Assembly: GCA_027257055.1 (NCBI GenBank)
Contig: JAPVLO010000895.1
Coordinates: forward strand, 186,001 to 250,000
DNA from: Cephalopachus bancanus
Lineage: Eukaryota > Chordata > Mammalia > Primates > Tarsiidae
Length of the DNA: 64,000 nucleotides
Reading direction: 5' to 3'
How positions within the stretch are numbered: position 1 is the first letter of the stretch; each line of letters starts with the position of its first letter. The notes below the pieces were generated by a model, which was not told the origin of the DNA, did not search any database, and saw only the letters and a program-made list of their open reading frames with translations. Both the position numbers and the translations under genes were made by a program. This document shows, piece by piece, positions 1-18,737 of this stretch.

Positions 1-3000
1 TCACCCAAGGTTTTCTGGGTTTTGCTTGCGGTCCAGGTGGGGGCTTCCTATGGTGTGCAAACTGATCTCAAGATCCTGGGCTCCAGCTATCTTCCCGTCT
101 TAGCCTCCTCAAGTGCCAAGGAGACAGCCGTGATTTGCTTGACTGTCCATGACCTCCAAAGGTTTGAGAGTCACTCCCTCCCTTTCCCCAAGGTGGCCCC
201 TTGGAGGAACGAGCAAGTCTACTCTGGGGAACAGACAGGTGGTGGTCTGGGCGTACCTGCAGAGACACGCCCCTGTGCCAGGTGCTTCACTTGGGGGATT
301 CAGAGATTGACTTCAGATGACCTCTCCAGGGTCATGGGTCATCAGAAGGGAGCTGGCCTCGCGTTTGGACCCTGAGAGAGTTGTGGAGGCCGGGTGTGGG
401 GGCTAATGCCTGTCATCAGGGCACTCTGGGAGGCCAAAGTGAGAGGATGGCATGAGACCCCGGGTTCGAGTCCAGCCTGGATACCATGGCGAAACCTCAT
501 TTCTACAAGAAGCCAAAAAATGAGCCGAGTGTGGTCGTGCATGCCTCTCGTTCTGTACACTCAGAAGGCCATGGCAGAAGGATGGTTGGAGTCCCAGCAG
601 TGGAGGTGGCTGATAACGGTCCTCGGTGCACTGGCCTGGGTGACAGAGTGGGACTCTGACTCAGAATAATAATACCAAGCACCACCATCACAATCACAAG
701 CCAGGCTCAGGGGTACAGGCTGGGATCACGGCCCTTTGGATGACCAGGAGAGTGGACGACCTGAGGCTGTGGGTTCAACAGCAGCCTGACCATGGGGAAA
801 GACCTTATCTCCACCATCAAAAATATATCCAAGACTAGCCAGGCATGGCGGTGCAGGCCTGTGTTTTCAGCCAATTGGGGTCCGAAGAGGGAGGATCACC
901 TGAGTCTGACAGGTGAAATCCATTGAGGCAGTAAGCTTGCCCCTACACTCCCACTTGAGTGACAGCGTGGGATTCTGACTCCAAATAATAATAATCACCA
1001 CCACCCCACCACCACCCCTGCCACCCAGCATGAGAAGACACCCACAGTGATCGGAGAGGAAAAGCCACTTTCCAGCCTGTTGCTCACAGGAGGTTTCAAA
1101 GGTGGCTAGTGGTCACATTCGTCCAACGCCTTTGGCCTTGTGTCCCAGAAGGACTGACTCCACTGTCCACAATCGTGTTGCCTGGCAAAGATACATGTAA
1201 GGTCACAGAAGAGATGGCCCCAAGTTAGGGCGGCCATTGGACACAGAGAGTTTAAGGCAGTCTTGCAATGCCACAGCCAGCCCAGGTTGTGGTCGCCCTG
1301 TCTGCCACCTGCAGGTGGGAGGAGGACTCCTTCCTCTCTTGACCTCCCTATCGTCCCACACCCACACGAACCTTTCCTTGGGAAGCCGTGGATCCCATCA
1401 TGACTCACATGGGAGGTGTCTTATTTGCCACCATAGACTCTGTTAGCTGGTCTGGGACACAGTTGCACGATTGTTGCTCCCAGGGCCTCAACCTGCAGGG
1501 TTTAGGCTGTCCTCACACCTCAGCCCACGAGCAGCCAGGATTCCAGGGACCACCAAACCAGATTCCATTTTGGGAACCTCTTGCTGAGATAAGTTCTGTT
1601 CAGTTTGCCTGGACTCATCTCTGAACCCTGGGCTCAGGCAGACTCCCGCCTCAGCCTCCCAGGACATGGGGCTGAAACCCGTGAGCAACGGTACCTGGCC
1701 TGGACTTGCACCTACTATCAGTGGGGTCGATGTAAAGGAATGCCCCAGGACTGAGGCCACTACATTGTATGTAGCCAGGATCATGGGAGCCATCACATGT
1801 GATTCCACTGTTTGCATTCCAGTTAGTGACAAGATCTCGCTATGTCATCAAGGCTGTTCTCGAAACCCAACCCCCCGTGGTCCCCCACATTGGCCTCAAT
1901 AAGCCACAGCACGATTGTCTGCCAATCTACCATCTTTCAGGAACTCTAGGTCCAATCTGAGGCCTCCTTCCCAAATGTTCTCTGTCTGTTCATGATGATC
2001 CAAACTCCATACATAAATGATTGCTCTTCTTTTTTATCCTTTTTTCCTTTTTTTTGTTGAGTCAGAGTCTCACTCCTTCAGCCAGGCTGGAGGTCAGTGG
2101 CTCTCTCCTGGACACTGGAGCCACAGCCTGCGAGGCTCCAGCAAGCCTTTCCATGGCCTTTCAAGGATCCGGAATGACAGGCACACGACACCATGCCTGG
2201 ATCATTTGTGATGGAATGTATAAATGATGTCTCACCGAGTTGCAGGGGCAGGTCTCGGCCAGTGGGCTTGGGTCAGCTGCTGGTCTTGGCCTCCCAAAGT
2301 GCTGGGATGACAAAGCTGAGCCCCCGAGCCTGGCCTTGAGCCTTTATCCAACACGAAGCAGCATTCCTGCCATGGCAGCCCATGCGTGGAATCTCAATTC
2401 TCTTGGAGCCCAAAGCAGGATGATGGCTGGAACCCAGGAGCCTAAGGCCAGCCCAGGCCACATAGGGAGACCCCATCTCCAGAGCCATCCAAACAGGGAT
2501 CTGGTGTCGAGGTGCCCATCGTCTTGGCCACTCTGGAGCCTGAGGTGGCAGTATCAACAGAGCCTGCAATTTCGAGGCTGGTGATGAACTATGGTCATGT
2601 CCCCGTACGCCAGGCTTGGCCACAGAGCCAAACCCTGTCTCCAAAAACATCAGAATCATACAGATTCTCAACTGTGTTTGTTTTTTTCACAGGGCAACTG
2701 GCTTTAGAGCCAGGAAAAAATTGGATTGTGAGGAAGAAATGTCCAAGAGTGCTTGATGTGACCCTTGGCTTTTTTGACGAAATGTCCTCATTGCCAAGTT
2801 GTAGGGTCAGACTGCCAGGGCCACATTTCTGACCTTGGAGAGGAGAGCCATCATGAACCCAGCCAGGGAGCCTAGGGAATTCCCACACCAATGCGAGGAT
2901 GGGAACTGGGGGGGATTTGGGGCTGGAAGGTGCCGAGTTTGGTGGACCCTCCAATGTGAGGGGGCTGGGGGGAAGAACTGAGGGCAGAAGGTTTGCAGAA

Positions 3001-3007
3001 GAATGAA
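1..3007 (+). repeat. Macrosatellite unit 0 (left end cut by window)
   Basis: The window opens inside module A, the antisense SINE at the start of each unit, so tract L and the first part of A are missing. Modules B (about 153-385), C (386-680), D (700-990), a short CAC run (994-1017), E (1018-1415), F (1415-1700), G (to 1907), H (to 2025), I (2025-2336), J (2355-2665) and K (to 3007) then follow in standard order. I and J face each other across a spacer of about 20 bp. Nothing protein-coding is seen. The order of modules is read directly from the sequence, and calling it unit 0 of an array follows from the 16 copies after it. Confidence 0.85.
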
Positions 3008-5617
<2,610 letters not shown>

Positions 5618-8102
5618 TTTCTTTCTTTCTTTCCTTTCTTCCTTCCTTCCTTTTGTTCATTCTTTCCTTTCTTTCTTCCTTCTTTCTTCCCTTTCTTTCT
5701 ATCTTTCTGTCTTTCTTTTCTTTCCTCACTACGTTGCCCAGGCTGCTCTCAAATCACCCAACTCAGGCCATCCTCATGGACTGGGCCTCCCAAACTGCTG
5801 CAACCACAGGTTTTCCATTTGGTCATCATCCTGGTCTTCCTTATGGTCTTGAACTATGGGCCAGAGGTGATCCTCCCCCCGAGGGTTGCCATCACCCAAT
5901 GTTTTATTGATTTTGCTTGGGTCAAGGTGTTGACTTGCTATGGTGTCAAACCTTGTCTCAAGTTCCAGGCTCTGGCCAACTTCCTGTGTCAGCCTCCCCG
6001 AGTGCCAAGGAGACAGGCATGATTTGTCCAGCTATCCCACCGCATTGAAGGTTTGAGACTCATGCCCACCCTACGTTTCACTGAGGCACCCCATGGGAGG
6101 GGTGATTGGGTCCCTAACTGGGGAACAAGGTGGGATGAAGTGCGGTCGCCCTGGTAGAAACAGACCCATGCACCAGACATTACCCCTGTGATAGGCTTGG
6201 CTGACATTCCGGCCACCCACTTGGGAGTCCTGGGTCATCAGAGTTAACGGGCCTTGCCATGGTTCCTGAGAGTGCTGTGGAGGCCAGGCATGGGGGATTA
6301 CGCCTGTCATCCCAGCACTCTCATAGGCTGACATGAGAGGATGGCCTGAGCTCCTGGGTTCGAGACCAGTCCGGACACCTTGGCGAGACCTCTTCTCTAT
6401 AAAAGTCAAAAATTGAGCCAAGCTTGTTGGCGTATGCCTTTCAATCTGACCATTCACAAGGTCATGGAAAGAGGATCACTGGAGCCCTGCCAGTTGAGAC
6501 TTCAGTGGCCAAGAGCAGGCCCCAGTGCTACGGCCTGGGAAACAGAGCAAGACTCTGACTCAGAATAATAATACCAACCACCACCACAACCACAGGCCGG
6601 GCTCTGAGGCTGATCCTGGCATCCTGGCCCTTCAGAGGCCCAGACTAGTTGACAGCAGGAGCCTGTGGTTCGACACCATCCTGGGACAAGGTGTGAGACC
6701 TTGTATTGTCCATCAAAAATAAATCCAAAGATTACCCATGCGTGGTGACACAGGCCTATGGTTTCACCCATTCTGGGGATGGAGGTGGGAGGATCGCCTG
6801 AGCGTGGCCAGTGGAGTTCACGGTGGCTGTGAGCATGCCCCTGCACTCTGGTCTTACAAAGCAGGAATCCGACTCCAAATAATAATAATCACCACCACCA
6901 CCACCCCTGCTACCCTGCATGAAGAGTCACCTTCAGGGATGGGAGAGGAAAATGTACTTACTGGCCTGTCGTTCTCGGGAGTAAGGTGGTCACCGGGCAT
7001 GTCCATCCTGCACCTTCTGCCATGCGCCCCAGAAGGCCTGCCTCCACCCTCCACATTTGTGACCCACAGGAAAGACATGCGTGAGTTCATGGAACAGATA
7101 GCCTAGAGCTAGGGCGGCCATCAGGAACAGAATGATCAAGGTGGTCTGACAATGCCGCCACCAGTCCTGTGTCTGGTCATCCTGTCTTCAACCTTCCGGC
7201 GTGTGGAGGGGCCCTTCCTCTCCCAATCACACCATCAATCACCACCTATTCAGACTTTTACCTGGGGAGCCGTGGACGCCTGTTGTGACACACATGGGCA
7301 GCTTCTTATTTTTCACTGAAGACTCGGCCAGCTGGTCTGGGGCACAGTGGCATGATCGTGGCTTCTGGGTCCTCAACCTGTGGCGCTTGGTCTGTCCTCA
7401 CACCTTGGCCTACGAGCAACTGGGAGTCGCGGGACAACCACTCAAGCCACAAATTTGGGGACCTTTCACCGAGACGATGTCTGGCCACTTTGCCCGGGCT
7501 GGTCTCTGAACCCTGGGCTTAGGTAGTCTCCCACCTGGAACTCTCAGGGTGTGGGGCAGAAGGCCATGTGATACAGTGCCTGGCCTGGACTCACATGTAC
7601 TGTCGGCAGGGGCAATGCCTCGGCCACTCCAGAGGCTGAGGTGGGAAGATTACCAGAGCCTGCAATTTTGAGGCTGGCAGTGAATGACGGTCCTGTCCCT
7701 GGGTCCCAGCCTGGGCCACAGAGCCAGACACTGTCTCCAAAAACATGAGAATCGTACACAACTTCTCAACTGCGTGTGGTGTGTTCACAGGATGACTGGC
7801 TTTAGAGCCAGGAAAAATGGGATTGAGGGAGAAGAAACGTCCCCAGGTGAGGAATGTGTCCCTGGTCTTTCTTCGCAAAAGGTCCTCTTAGCCTAATTGG
7901 AGTGTGTGCCTGCCTGGGGCACATTTCACACCTCGGAGAGGACAGCCGGCAGGAACCCGGCCAGGTAGTGTGGGAATTCCCACACCAAAGCGGAAGCTGC
8001 CATTTTGGAAGATTTGGCATTGAAAGGTGTCGAGCTTGGGGGACCCTCACATGTGGGGAGTTGGGGGAAGGAATGAGGGGAGAAAGTTTGAAGGAGAATG
8101 AA
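5618..8102 (+). repeat. Macrosatellite unit 2 (short form, same deletion as unit 1)
   Basis: The order is L, A, B, C, D, E, F, then a junction near 7606-7622 where the start of G joins mid-J, then K. The junction has the same structure as the one near 5130 in unit 1, which marks units 1 and 2 as sister copies. The tract is short and impure (5619-5726), and the usual CTCACTAGG after it reads CTCACTACG here. Confidence 0.85.
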
Positions 8103-8103
8103 T

Positions 8104-8300
8104 TTCTTTCCTTCCTTCCTTCCTTCCTTCCTTCCTTCCTTCCTTCCTTCCTTCCTTCCTTCCTTCCTTCCTTCTTTCCTTCCTTCCTTTCTTCCTTCCT
8201 TCCTTCCTTCTTTTCTTCCTTTCTTTCTTCCTTCCTTCCTTCCCTTCATTCTTTCCTTTCTTTCTTCCTTCTTTGTTCCCTTTCTTTCTTTCCTTTCTTT
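8104..8300 (+). repeat. CCTT microsatellite, first half of tract L of unit 3
   Basis: This is a pure TTCC run for about 70 bp, then mixed CTTT and CCTT. It is interrupted by the SINE at 8301-8584, and CTTT repeats resume after it to about 8717. The pure TTCC run distinguishes this tract from its neighbours. Confidence 0.95.
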
Positions 8301-8584
8301 TTTTTGTGTTGGAGTCTCACTCTGTCACCCAGACTGGAGTGCAGTGGTTTCTTCTGACGACCGCAGCCTCAACCTGCTGGGATCCTGCGATCCTTTCATC
8401 TCAGCCTTCCAAGTAGCCAGAATTATAGGCGCATCCTACCATGCCCAGCTAATCTTTTTTTTTATTATTGTAGAAATGAGGTCTCGGCTGCCCAGGCGGG
8501 TCTCGAACCCACGGGCTCAGTCAATCCACTCACCTAAGCCTCCCAAAGACATGGGATTACAGGCTGAGCCACCGAGTCTGGCTC
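8301..8584 (-). mobile_element. Dimeric 7SL-type SINE, young subfamily, antisense in tract L of unit 3
   Basis: The copy is antisense, with a T-rich start where the A tail lies. It carries both 7SL-like arms and an internal AT-rich linker. Subfamily marks are a shortened end of the left arm, so that the B box is followed by CCTGGGCAGC rather than the usual longer spacer, and a 5' end reading CTCAGCCTGTAAT. It has decayed more than the copy at 40641. Target-site duplications cannot be told apart from the surrounding TTTC repeats. Confidence 0.85.
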
Positions 8585-8628
8585 TTTCTTTCTTTCTTTT
8601 TTTTCTTCCTTCTTTCTTTCTTTTTTCT

Positions 8629-8708
<80 letters not shown>

Positions 8709-8717
8709 TTTCTTTCC
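8585..8717 (+). repeat. TTTC microsatellite, second half of tract L of unit 3
   Basis: CTTT repeats resume after the SINE and run to about 8717, with a pure block from about 8632. The usual CTCACTAGG at the end is changed to CTCAATAAG. Confidence 0.95.
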
Positions 8718-9869
8718 TCAATAAGTTGCCCAGGTTGTTTTCAAATCACCCAAATCAGGCAATCCTCATGGACTGGGCCTCCCAAACTGTTGCACCACAG
8801 GTTTTCCATTTGGTTGTCATCCTGGTCTCTCTTATGGTCATGAACTATGGGGCAGAGGCTATTCTACCCCCAAGGCTTGCCATCACCCCAGGTTTTCTAG
8901 GTTTTGCTTGGGTCAAGGTGTTGGCTTGCTATGGTGTCCAACCTTGCCTTGAGTTCCCAGGCTCCAGCCATCTTCCCATCTCGGCCTCCCTGAGTGCCAA
9001 GGAGACAGGTGTGAGTCACCTAGCCATCTCACCACACCAAAGGTTTGAGACTCATGCCCACTCTCCCTTTCACTGAGGCACCCCATAGGATGGGCGAGTG
9101 GGTAACCCCTGGGGAGCAAGACAGGATGAAGTGTGGTCAACCTGGCAGAGACACACCCATGTGCCAGATGCTCCCCCGTAACGTCAGCTGACATTCCGGC
9201 CACCCACCCAGGGGTCCCAGGTTGTTGGAGATACTGGGCTTTGCCGTGATCCCCAAGAGTGGTGTGGCACAGGGGATAACGTCTGTCATCCCGGCACTCT
9301 CATAGGCTGAGGTAGGAGGATGGCCTGATCTCCTGGGTTCGAGACCAGCCCGGGCACCTTGGAGAGAACTCATCTCTACAAAAGCCAAAAATTGAGCCAA
9401 GTTTGTTGGTGCAGGCCTTTCAATCTGGCCACTCATGAGGTCATGGCAGGAGGATTGCCAGAGTCTTGCTGGTCAATACTTCAGTGGCTGAGAGCGGGCC
9501 CCAGTGCTATGGCCTGGGCAACAGAGCGAGACTCCAACTCAGAATCATAACACCAACCAACACCACAACCAAAGGCCAGGCTCTGGGACTCATCCTGGCA
9601 TTCTGGCCCTTCAGCAGCCCAGGCGAGATAAAGCAGGAGCCTGTGGTTCGACACAATCCTGGAACAAGGTGCGAGACCTTGTATCAGCCATCAAAAATCC
9701 AAAGATTAGTCATGCATGGTGGCACAGGCCTGTGTTTCGAGCCACTCTGGGGATTGAGGCAGGAGGATCACCTGAGCATGGCCAGTGGCGTCCACAGTGG
9801 CTGTGTGCATTCCCCTGAGCTCTGGTCTTACAAAGCAGGAATCAGACTCCAAATAATAATCACCACCAC

Positions 9870-9897
9870 CACCACCACCACCACCACCACCACCACC
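9870..9897 (+). repeat. CAC trinucleotide run at the end of module D, unit 3
   Basis: The run follows an AAT-rich stretch at the end of a sense SINE. Such AAT then CAC tails occur after D in nearly every unit and are shorter after C. They look like microsatellites that grew from the SINE A-rich tail. On the minus strand they give runs of valine codons in open frames, which has no coding meaning. Confidence 0.9.
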
Positions 9898-11885
9898 CCT
9901 GCCACCCGGCGTGAGGAGTCATCTTCAGGGATGGGAGAGGAAAAGGCATTTACTGGCCTGTTGTTCTTGGGAGATTTCAAAGGTGGCCACCAGGCATGTC
10001 CATCCTGTGCCTTCGGCCAAGTGTCCCAGAAGGCCTGCCTCCACCCCCCACATTTGTGACCCACAGGAAAGACGTGTGAGCTCATGGAACAGACAGCCCA
10101 TAGCTAGATCGGTCATTGGGAACAGAATGATTAAGGCAGTCAAGCAACGCTGCTGCCAGTCCAGGTTCTGGTAGCCCTGTCTTCCACCTTCCGGCATGTG
10201 GAGGGGCCCTTCCTCTCCTAATCACACCATCGTATGCAGACATTTACCTGGGGATCTGTGGACGTCTGTCATGATGCATGTGGGAGGCATCTTTTTTATT
10301 GCCGGAGTCTCCGTGTGCCAGGCTGGGGTGTGGGGACACAATCGTTGATCCTGAGGCCTCAATCTTGGGGCACAGGTGGTCCTCCAACTTCGGACCCTGA
10401 GCAGCCGGTACTCTGTGGGCCACCACGCCTGACCTGAATTTGGAGACCTCTCACCGAAATGAGGCCTGGACAGGTCACCCGGACTGCTCTCTGACCCCTG
10501 GGCACAGGCAGCCTGCCGCCTCTGCCTCCCAAGGTGTGGGTATGATGGCCTTGTGTCATGGTGCCTGGCCTTGACTCGTATATTATGTCTTGGTGGGCGA
10601 CACCAAGGAATGCCCCGGGACAGAGGGCACCGCATCCCATGTAGCTGGGACCATGAGCGCACCCACAAGTGACTTCAGTGTTCACGTTCTGGGGAGCGAT
10701 GAGGTCTAGCTATGTCCCACAGGCTAGTCTTGAACTTCCGGGTTCCAGTTGCCCCCACCTCAGCCTGCCAAAGCCACAACCTGATTGTCTGCCGATCCAC
10801 CATCTTTCAGGAACTCTATGCCAAGGCTGGAGCCTCCTTCCCAAATGATCTCTGTTCACAATAGTCCAAACTCGATACACAAATGGTTGTTCTTCTTTTT
10901 TTTCCTTTTTTCCTTTCTTTCTTTGAGTCAGTGTTTCTCTCCATCACTCAGCATGGATGGCATTGCCTCTCTCCCAGCCACCACAGACTCGGCCCGCCTG
11001 GCTCAGTCGAGACTTTCCCTAGGCTTTTGAGGAGCCGGGTCTATAGGTGTGCACCACCATGCTGGCTTATTTCTGATTTAGGTTAGAGATGAGGAGTTTC
11101 CGAGGTTCCAGGGTGCATCTTGGCCCAAGCGATAGGGCCAGCCACTACCCGCAGCCACCCAGAGTGCTAGGAGAATGAGGCTGAGCCCCTGAGTACAGCC
11201 TTGATCCTTTGTCGAAAATGAACCAGAAAGCCTGGCACGGTGGCCCATGCTTGGAACCCCAGTGTTCTGGGAAACCGAGGTTGGATGATGGCTGGAAAGC
11301 AGGAGCCCAAGGCCAGCCCGGGTGATGCAGCAAGATCCCGTCTCCACACCCATCCTAACAGGGGTCTGGGGTTGAGTTGCCTGTCATCCAGGTGATGCCA
11401 GAGGCTGAGGCAAGAAGATCACCAGGGCCCGCAATTTCGAGACTGGCAATGAACAATAGTCCTGTCCCCAGGGCCCAGCCTGGGCCACAAAGCCAGACCC
11501 TGTCTCCAAAATATGAGAATCATACACAGATTCCCAACTGTGCATGGTGCATTCACAGGGTGACTGGTTTTCAGCCAGGAAAAATGGGAAGGGGAGGAAG
11601 AAATGTCCCCGGTGAGAGATGTGTCCCTGGAATTTCTTGGCAGAATATCTTTGTTGCTGAGTTGGATGGTTGAACCGTATGGGGCACATTTTTATCTTCG
11701 TAGAGGAGAGATGGCAGGAAGTCAGCTGGGAAGCCTCAGGAATTTGTCCACCAAAGCGGGGGCAGCCATGGGAGGGGTTGGGGCCAGAGGGTGCCATGCT
11801 TGGGGGACTCTCGTATGTGGGGAGGCTGGGGGGAAGGACTGAGGGAAGAACTTATGCAGAAGAATGGATTTATTTGGTGACATAT

Positions 11886-12021
11886 TTTCTTTCTTTCTTT
11901 CTTCCTTCCTTCCTTCTTCCTTCCTTCTCCTTCCTTCCTTCCTTCCTTCCTTCCTTCCTTCCTCCTTCCCTCCCCTCCCTCCCTCCCTCCCTCCCTCCCT
12001 CCCTCCCTCCCTCCCTCCCTC

Positions 12022-12108
<87 letters not shown>

Positions 12109-15100
12109 TTCCTCTCTCTCTTTGTTATTCCCTCACAGGATAGTCCTGGCTGCTCTCAAACCACCCAACTGGGGTCTTCCTCTTGGCCTCAGCATCCCAA
12201 ACTGCTGCAATCACAGTCTTTTCATTTGGTCGACATGCTGATCATCCTTCCTGGTGTTGAACTCTGGGCCTGAAAAGATCCTCCTTCTGAGGCCTGCCCT
12301 CACCCCAGGTTTTCTGGGTTTTGCTTTGGGTCGAGAGGGGGCTTGCTATGGTGTCCAGCCTGGTCTCAGCTCCCAGTTCCAACCATCTTTCCATCTCTTC
12401 CCCGAGTGCTGAGGAGACAGGCATGAGTCACCCAGATGGGCCACCCAGACGGTTTGAGAGTCACACCCTGTCATTCCCCGAGGTAGCCCCTGGGATGAAG
12501 GAACCGGTCCACCCTGGGGTATGAGGCAGTTGGAGGTGGGGGTTCCCTGACTGAGACACGCCCCTACACCAGACGCTCCTGAGTGGTGGGCTTGCTGGGC
12601 TACTCTGGCTGCCCTCTCCATGGAGCGGACCTCGCAGTGGGGCACCAAGAGGGGTGTGAAGGCTGGGCACAGGGTCACACACCTGTCACTCTGATGCTTT
12701 GGGAGGCTGACGGAAGAATATGGCCTTAGCCCCTGGGTTCGAGACCAGCCCAGGCATCTTGGTGAGACCAAGAAGCCAAAAAAATAAGCTGAGCTTGGTT
12801 TCAAATGCCTGCCATTCCACCCACCCTGGAGGCCACAGTGGGAGAATTGCTGGAGCCCAGTCAGTGGAGACCACAGTGGCCGAGAGTGGACCCCTGCATT
12901 CCGGTCTGGGCCACAGAGTGTGACTCTGACTTAGTATGATGATACCATCCACCACCAACACAATCCCAGGCTGGGCTCTGGGGCTCAGCCTGGCATCCTG
13001 GCACTTAAGAGCTTATGACAAGTGAACAGCCTGGGCCTCCGGGTTCAAACCAGCCTGAGACACTGGGAGAGACCTCATTTCGGCCATCAAAAATGAATCC
13101 AAAGATTAGCTGGGCGTGGTGGCATAGGCGTTGGGTTCCAGCCACTCGGGGGGCCATTGTGGGACGATTGCTTCAGCCTGGCAGGTGGAGTATGTGGTGG
13201 CCGTGAGCATGCCCCTGCACTAAGACCTGGGCAACAGAGCAGGATTCTGACTCCAAATAATAATAATCACTACCACTGCCATCACCACCCCTGCAACCCA
13301 GTGCTAGGAGTCACCCTCAGGGATGAGTGAGAAAAAGGCACTTTCCTCCCTGTCATTTGTGGGAGGTTTCAAGGTGGCCACCCGGCCAGTCTGTCCTTCG
13401 CCTAAAACCACACATCCCAGGCCTGCCTCCACCCACCACACTCGTGCCCCATGGTAAAGACACGTGTGAGCTCATGGAACAGATGGCATCGAGTTAGGGT
13501 GGCCATTGGGCACAGAGTGATCAAAGTGGTCTGGCAATGCCGCAGCCAGCCCAGGTTCTGGTCGCCTGGTCTGCCAGGTTCAGGTGGGGGGAGGACCCCT
13601 TTCTCTGATCTTTCCATTGTCCACGGCCCATGCAGACTTTTCACTGGGGAGCCGTAGACGTCCATCGTGACACATGTGTGAGATGTCTTTTTTGTTGCAG
13701 CAGTCCCTGTTGGCCTGGCTGGGGCATGGCAGTATGATCGTGGAACCCAGGGTCTCAACCTGCGTGGCTCAGGACATCCTCCCCCTTCAGCCCCCAAGCA
13801 TCTATTACTCCATGGGCCAAAATGCCTATTTTGGAGATCTCTCTAAGACGAGGTCTGCCTATCGCCCGGGCTGGTCTCTGAACTCTGGGCTCGGGCAGCC
13901 TCCTGCCTTGGCCTACCAGGGCATGGGGCTGATGACCATGAGCCACTGTGCCTGGCCTGGACTTGAACATTCTGTTGGCGGGGTGATACAAAGGAATGCC
14001 CTGGGATAGAGGCCAGCACTTGCATGTAGCCAGGACCAGAGGCGCCACTTCAGGCGACTCCAGAGTTTGCGTTCTGGGGAGCAATGAGATCTCGTTACAT
14101 GGCCCAGGCTGGTCTTGAATTCCCGGGCTCCAGTAGTTCCCCACCTTGGCCTCTCAAAGACACAGTCAGATTGTCTGACCATCCACCATCTTTCGGGAAC
14201 TCTAGGTCCAAGGCTGGGGCCTTTTTCCCAAATGATCTTTGCATGTTCAGGATCAACCCAACTCCATACACAAATGGATGCTCTTCTTTCCTTCCTGCTT
14301 TTTTTGAGTCAGTGACTCACTCCGTTTCATAGGCTGGAGGGCAGTGGCTCATTTCCATCCACGGCAGCCTCGGTCCTCCGTGCTCTGGTGAGCCTTCCCC
14401 CCGTGGCCTTCCAAGGAGCCGGAATGTCAGATACACACACCATGTCTGCCTGATTTGGGATGGAGTGTAGAAACGAGGACTTGCCAAGTTGCCTGGGTGT
14501 GTCTCAGATCCATGGGCTAAGACAGGCCACTAGACTCGATCTTCCAAAGTGCTGGGATGACGAGGCTGAGCCCTCGAGACTGGCCTCGATCTTTCATAAA
14601 AAACAAAGCAGAAGGCCAGGTGTGATGGCCCAGGCCTAGAATCCCAGCACTCTGGGAGACCGAAGCAGGAGGATGGCTGGAGCCCAGGAAAACAAGGCCA
14701 GCCTGGGTCATGCAGGGAGATCCTATCTCCACATCCACCAAAACAGATTCTGGGTTCATGGTGCTCATCATTCTGGCCACTCCAGAGGCTGAGACTGGAG
14801 GATTGCCAGAGCTCACGACTTCAAGGCTGGCAGTGAATGGCGGTCATGTCCCTGGGCACCAGCCTGGGCCACAGAGCCAAACCCTGTCTCCAAAAACATC
14901 AGAATCGAACACAGCTTCTCAACTGTGCATGGTGTGTTCACAGGGCGACTGGCTTTAGAGACAGAAAAAATGGGAATAAGGGAAAATTTCCCTGGGTGAG
15001 GGATGTGTCCCTGGCTTTTCTTGGCAGAAGTCCTTGTTGCCGAGTCAGAGGGCCAGCATGCTTGGGGCACATTTCTCAACTCGGATAGGAGTGCTGACAG

Positions 15101-15251
15101 GTACCCGGCCAGGGAGGGTCGGGAACTCCCACAACAAAGCAGGGGCAGCCATTTGGGGATATTAGGGCTGGAAGGTACCGAGCTTGGGGGAACCTAACAT
15201 GTAGGGGATCAGGGGTGAAAAACTGAGGGCAGAATGTTTGCAGGATAATGT
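11886..15251 (+). repeat. Macrosatellite unit 4 (full form)
   Basis: A full-length unit with A to K in standard order. I (about 14287-14590) and J (about 14613-14910) form the inverted pair. The K-to-L boundary contains a short non-repetitive stretch (11871-11885) also seen in diverged form in units 9 and 15. The sequence at the acceptor-like site after the tract is changed to CTCACAGG. Confidence 0.85.
11888..12127 (+). repeat. Three-block pyrimidine microsatellite, tract L of unit 4
   Basis: The tract is built of successive blocks: CCTT repeats (about 11895-11965), CCCT repeats (about 11965-12021) and CTTT repeats (12022-12108), closing with CTCTCTCT. The CCCT block is not seen in any other tract of the window. 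All three blocks are purine-rich on the minus strand. Confidence 0.95.
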
Positions 15252-18619
<3,368 letters not shown>

Positions 18620-18682
18620 TTTCTTTCTTTCTTTCGTTCTTTCTTTCTTTCTCTCTTCCTTCCTTCCTTCCTTCCTTCCTTC

Positions 18683-18737
<55 letters not shown>

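Larger units (their letters stand above)
8103..11885 (+). repeat. Macrosatellite unit 3 (full, with a young SINE inside its tract)
   Basis: This is a full-length unit with modules A to K in order. It is enlarged by an antisense SINE of about 285 bp inserted in the pyrimidine tract at 8301-8584. Its D module ends in one of the longest pure CAC runs in the window (about 9870-9897). I (about 10893-11205) and J (about 11230-11530) form the head-to-head inverted pair. Confidence 0.85.

Noticed and set aside
8098..8724. 208-codon plus-strand frame of Phe, Leu, Ser and Pro residues
   Set aside because: It is a translation of the CCTT and CTTT tract plus the SINE inserted in it. Low complexity, no gene.
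9828..10085. Minus-strand frames with polyvaline and Ile runs, looking like a membrane segment
   Set aside because: The valine run comes from the CAC microsatellite and the Ile run from AAT repeats of the module D tail. Its length follows the microsatellite in each unit.
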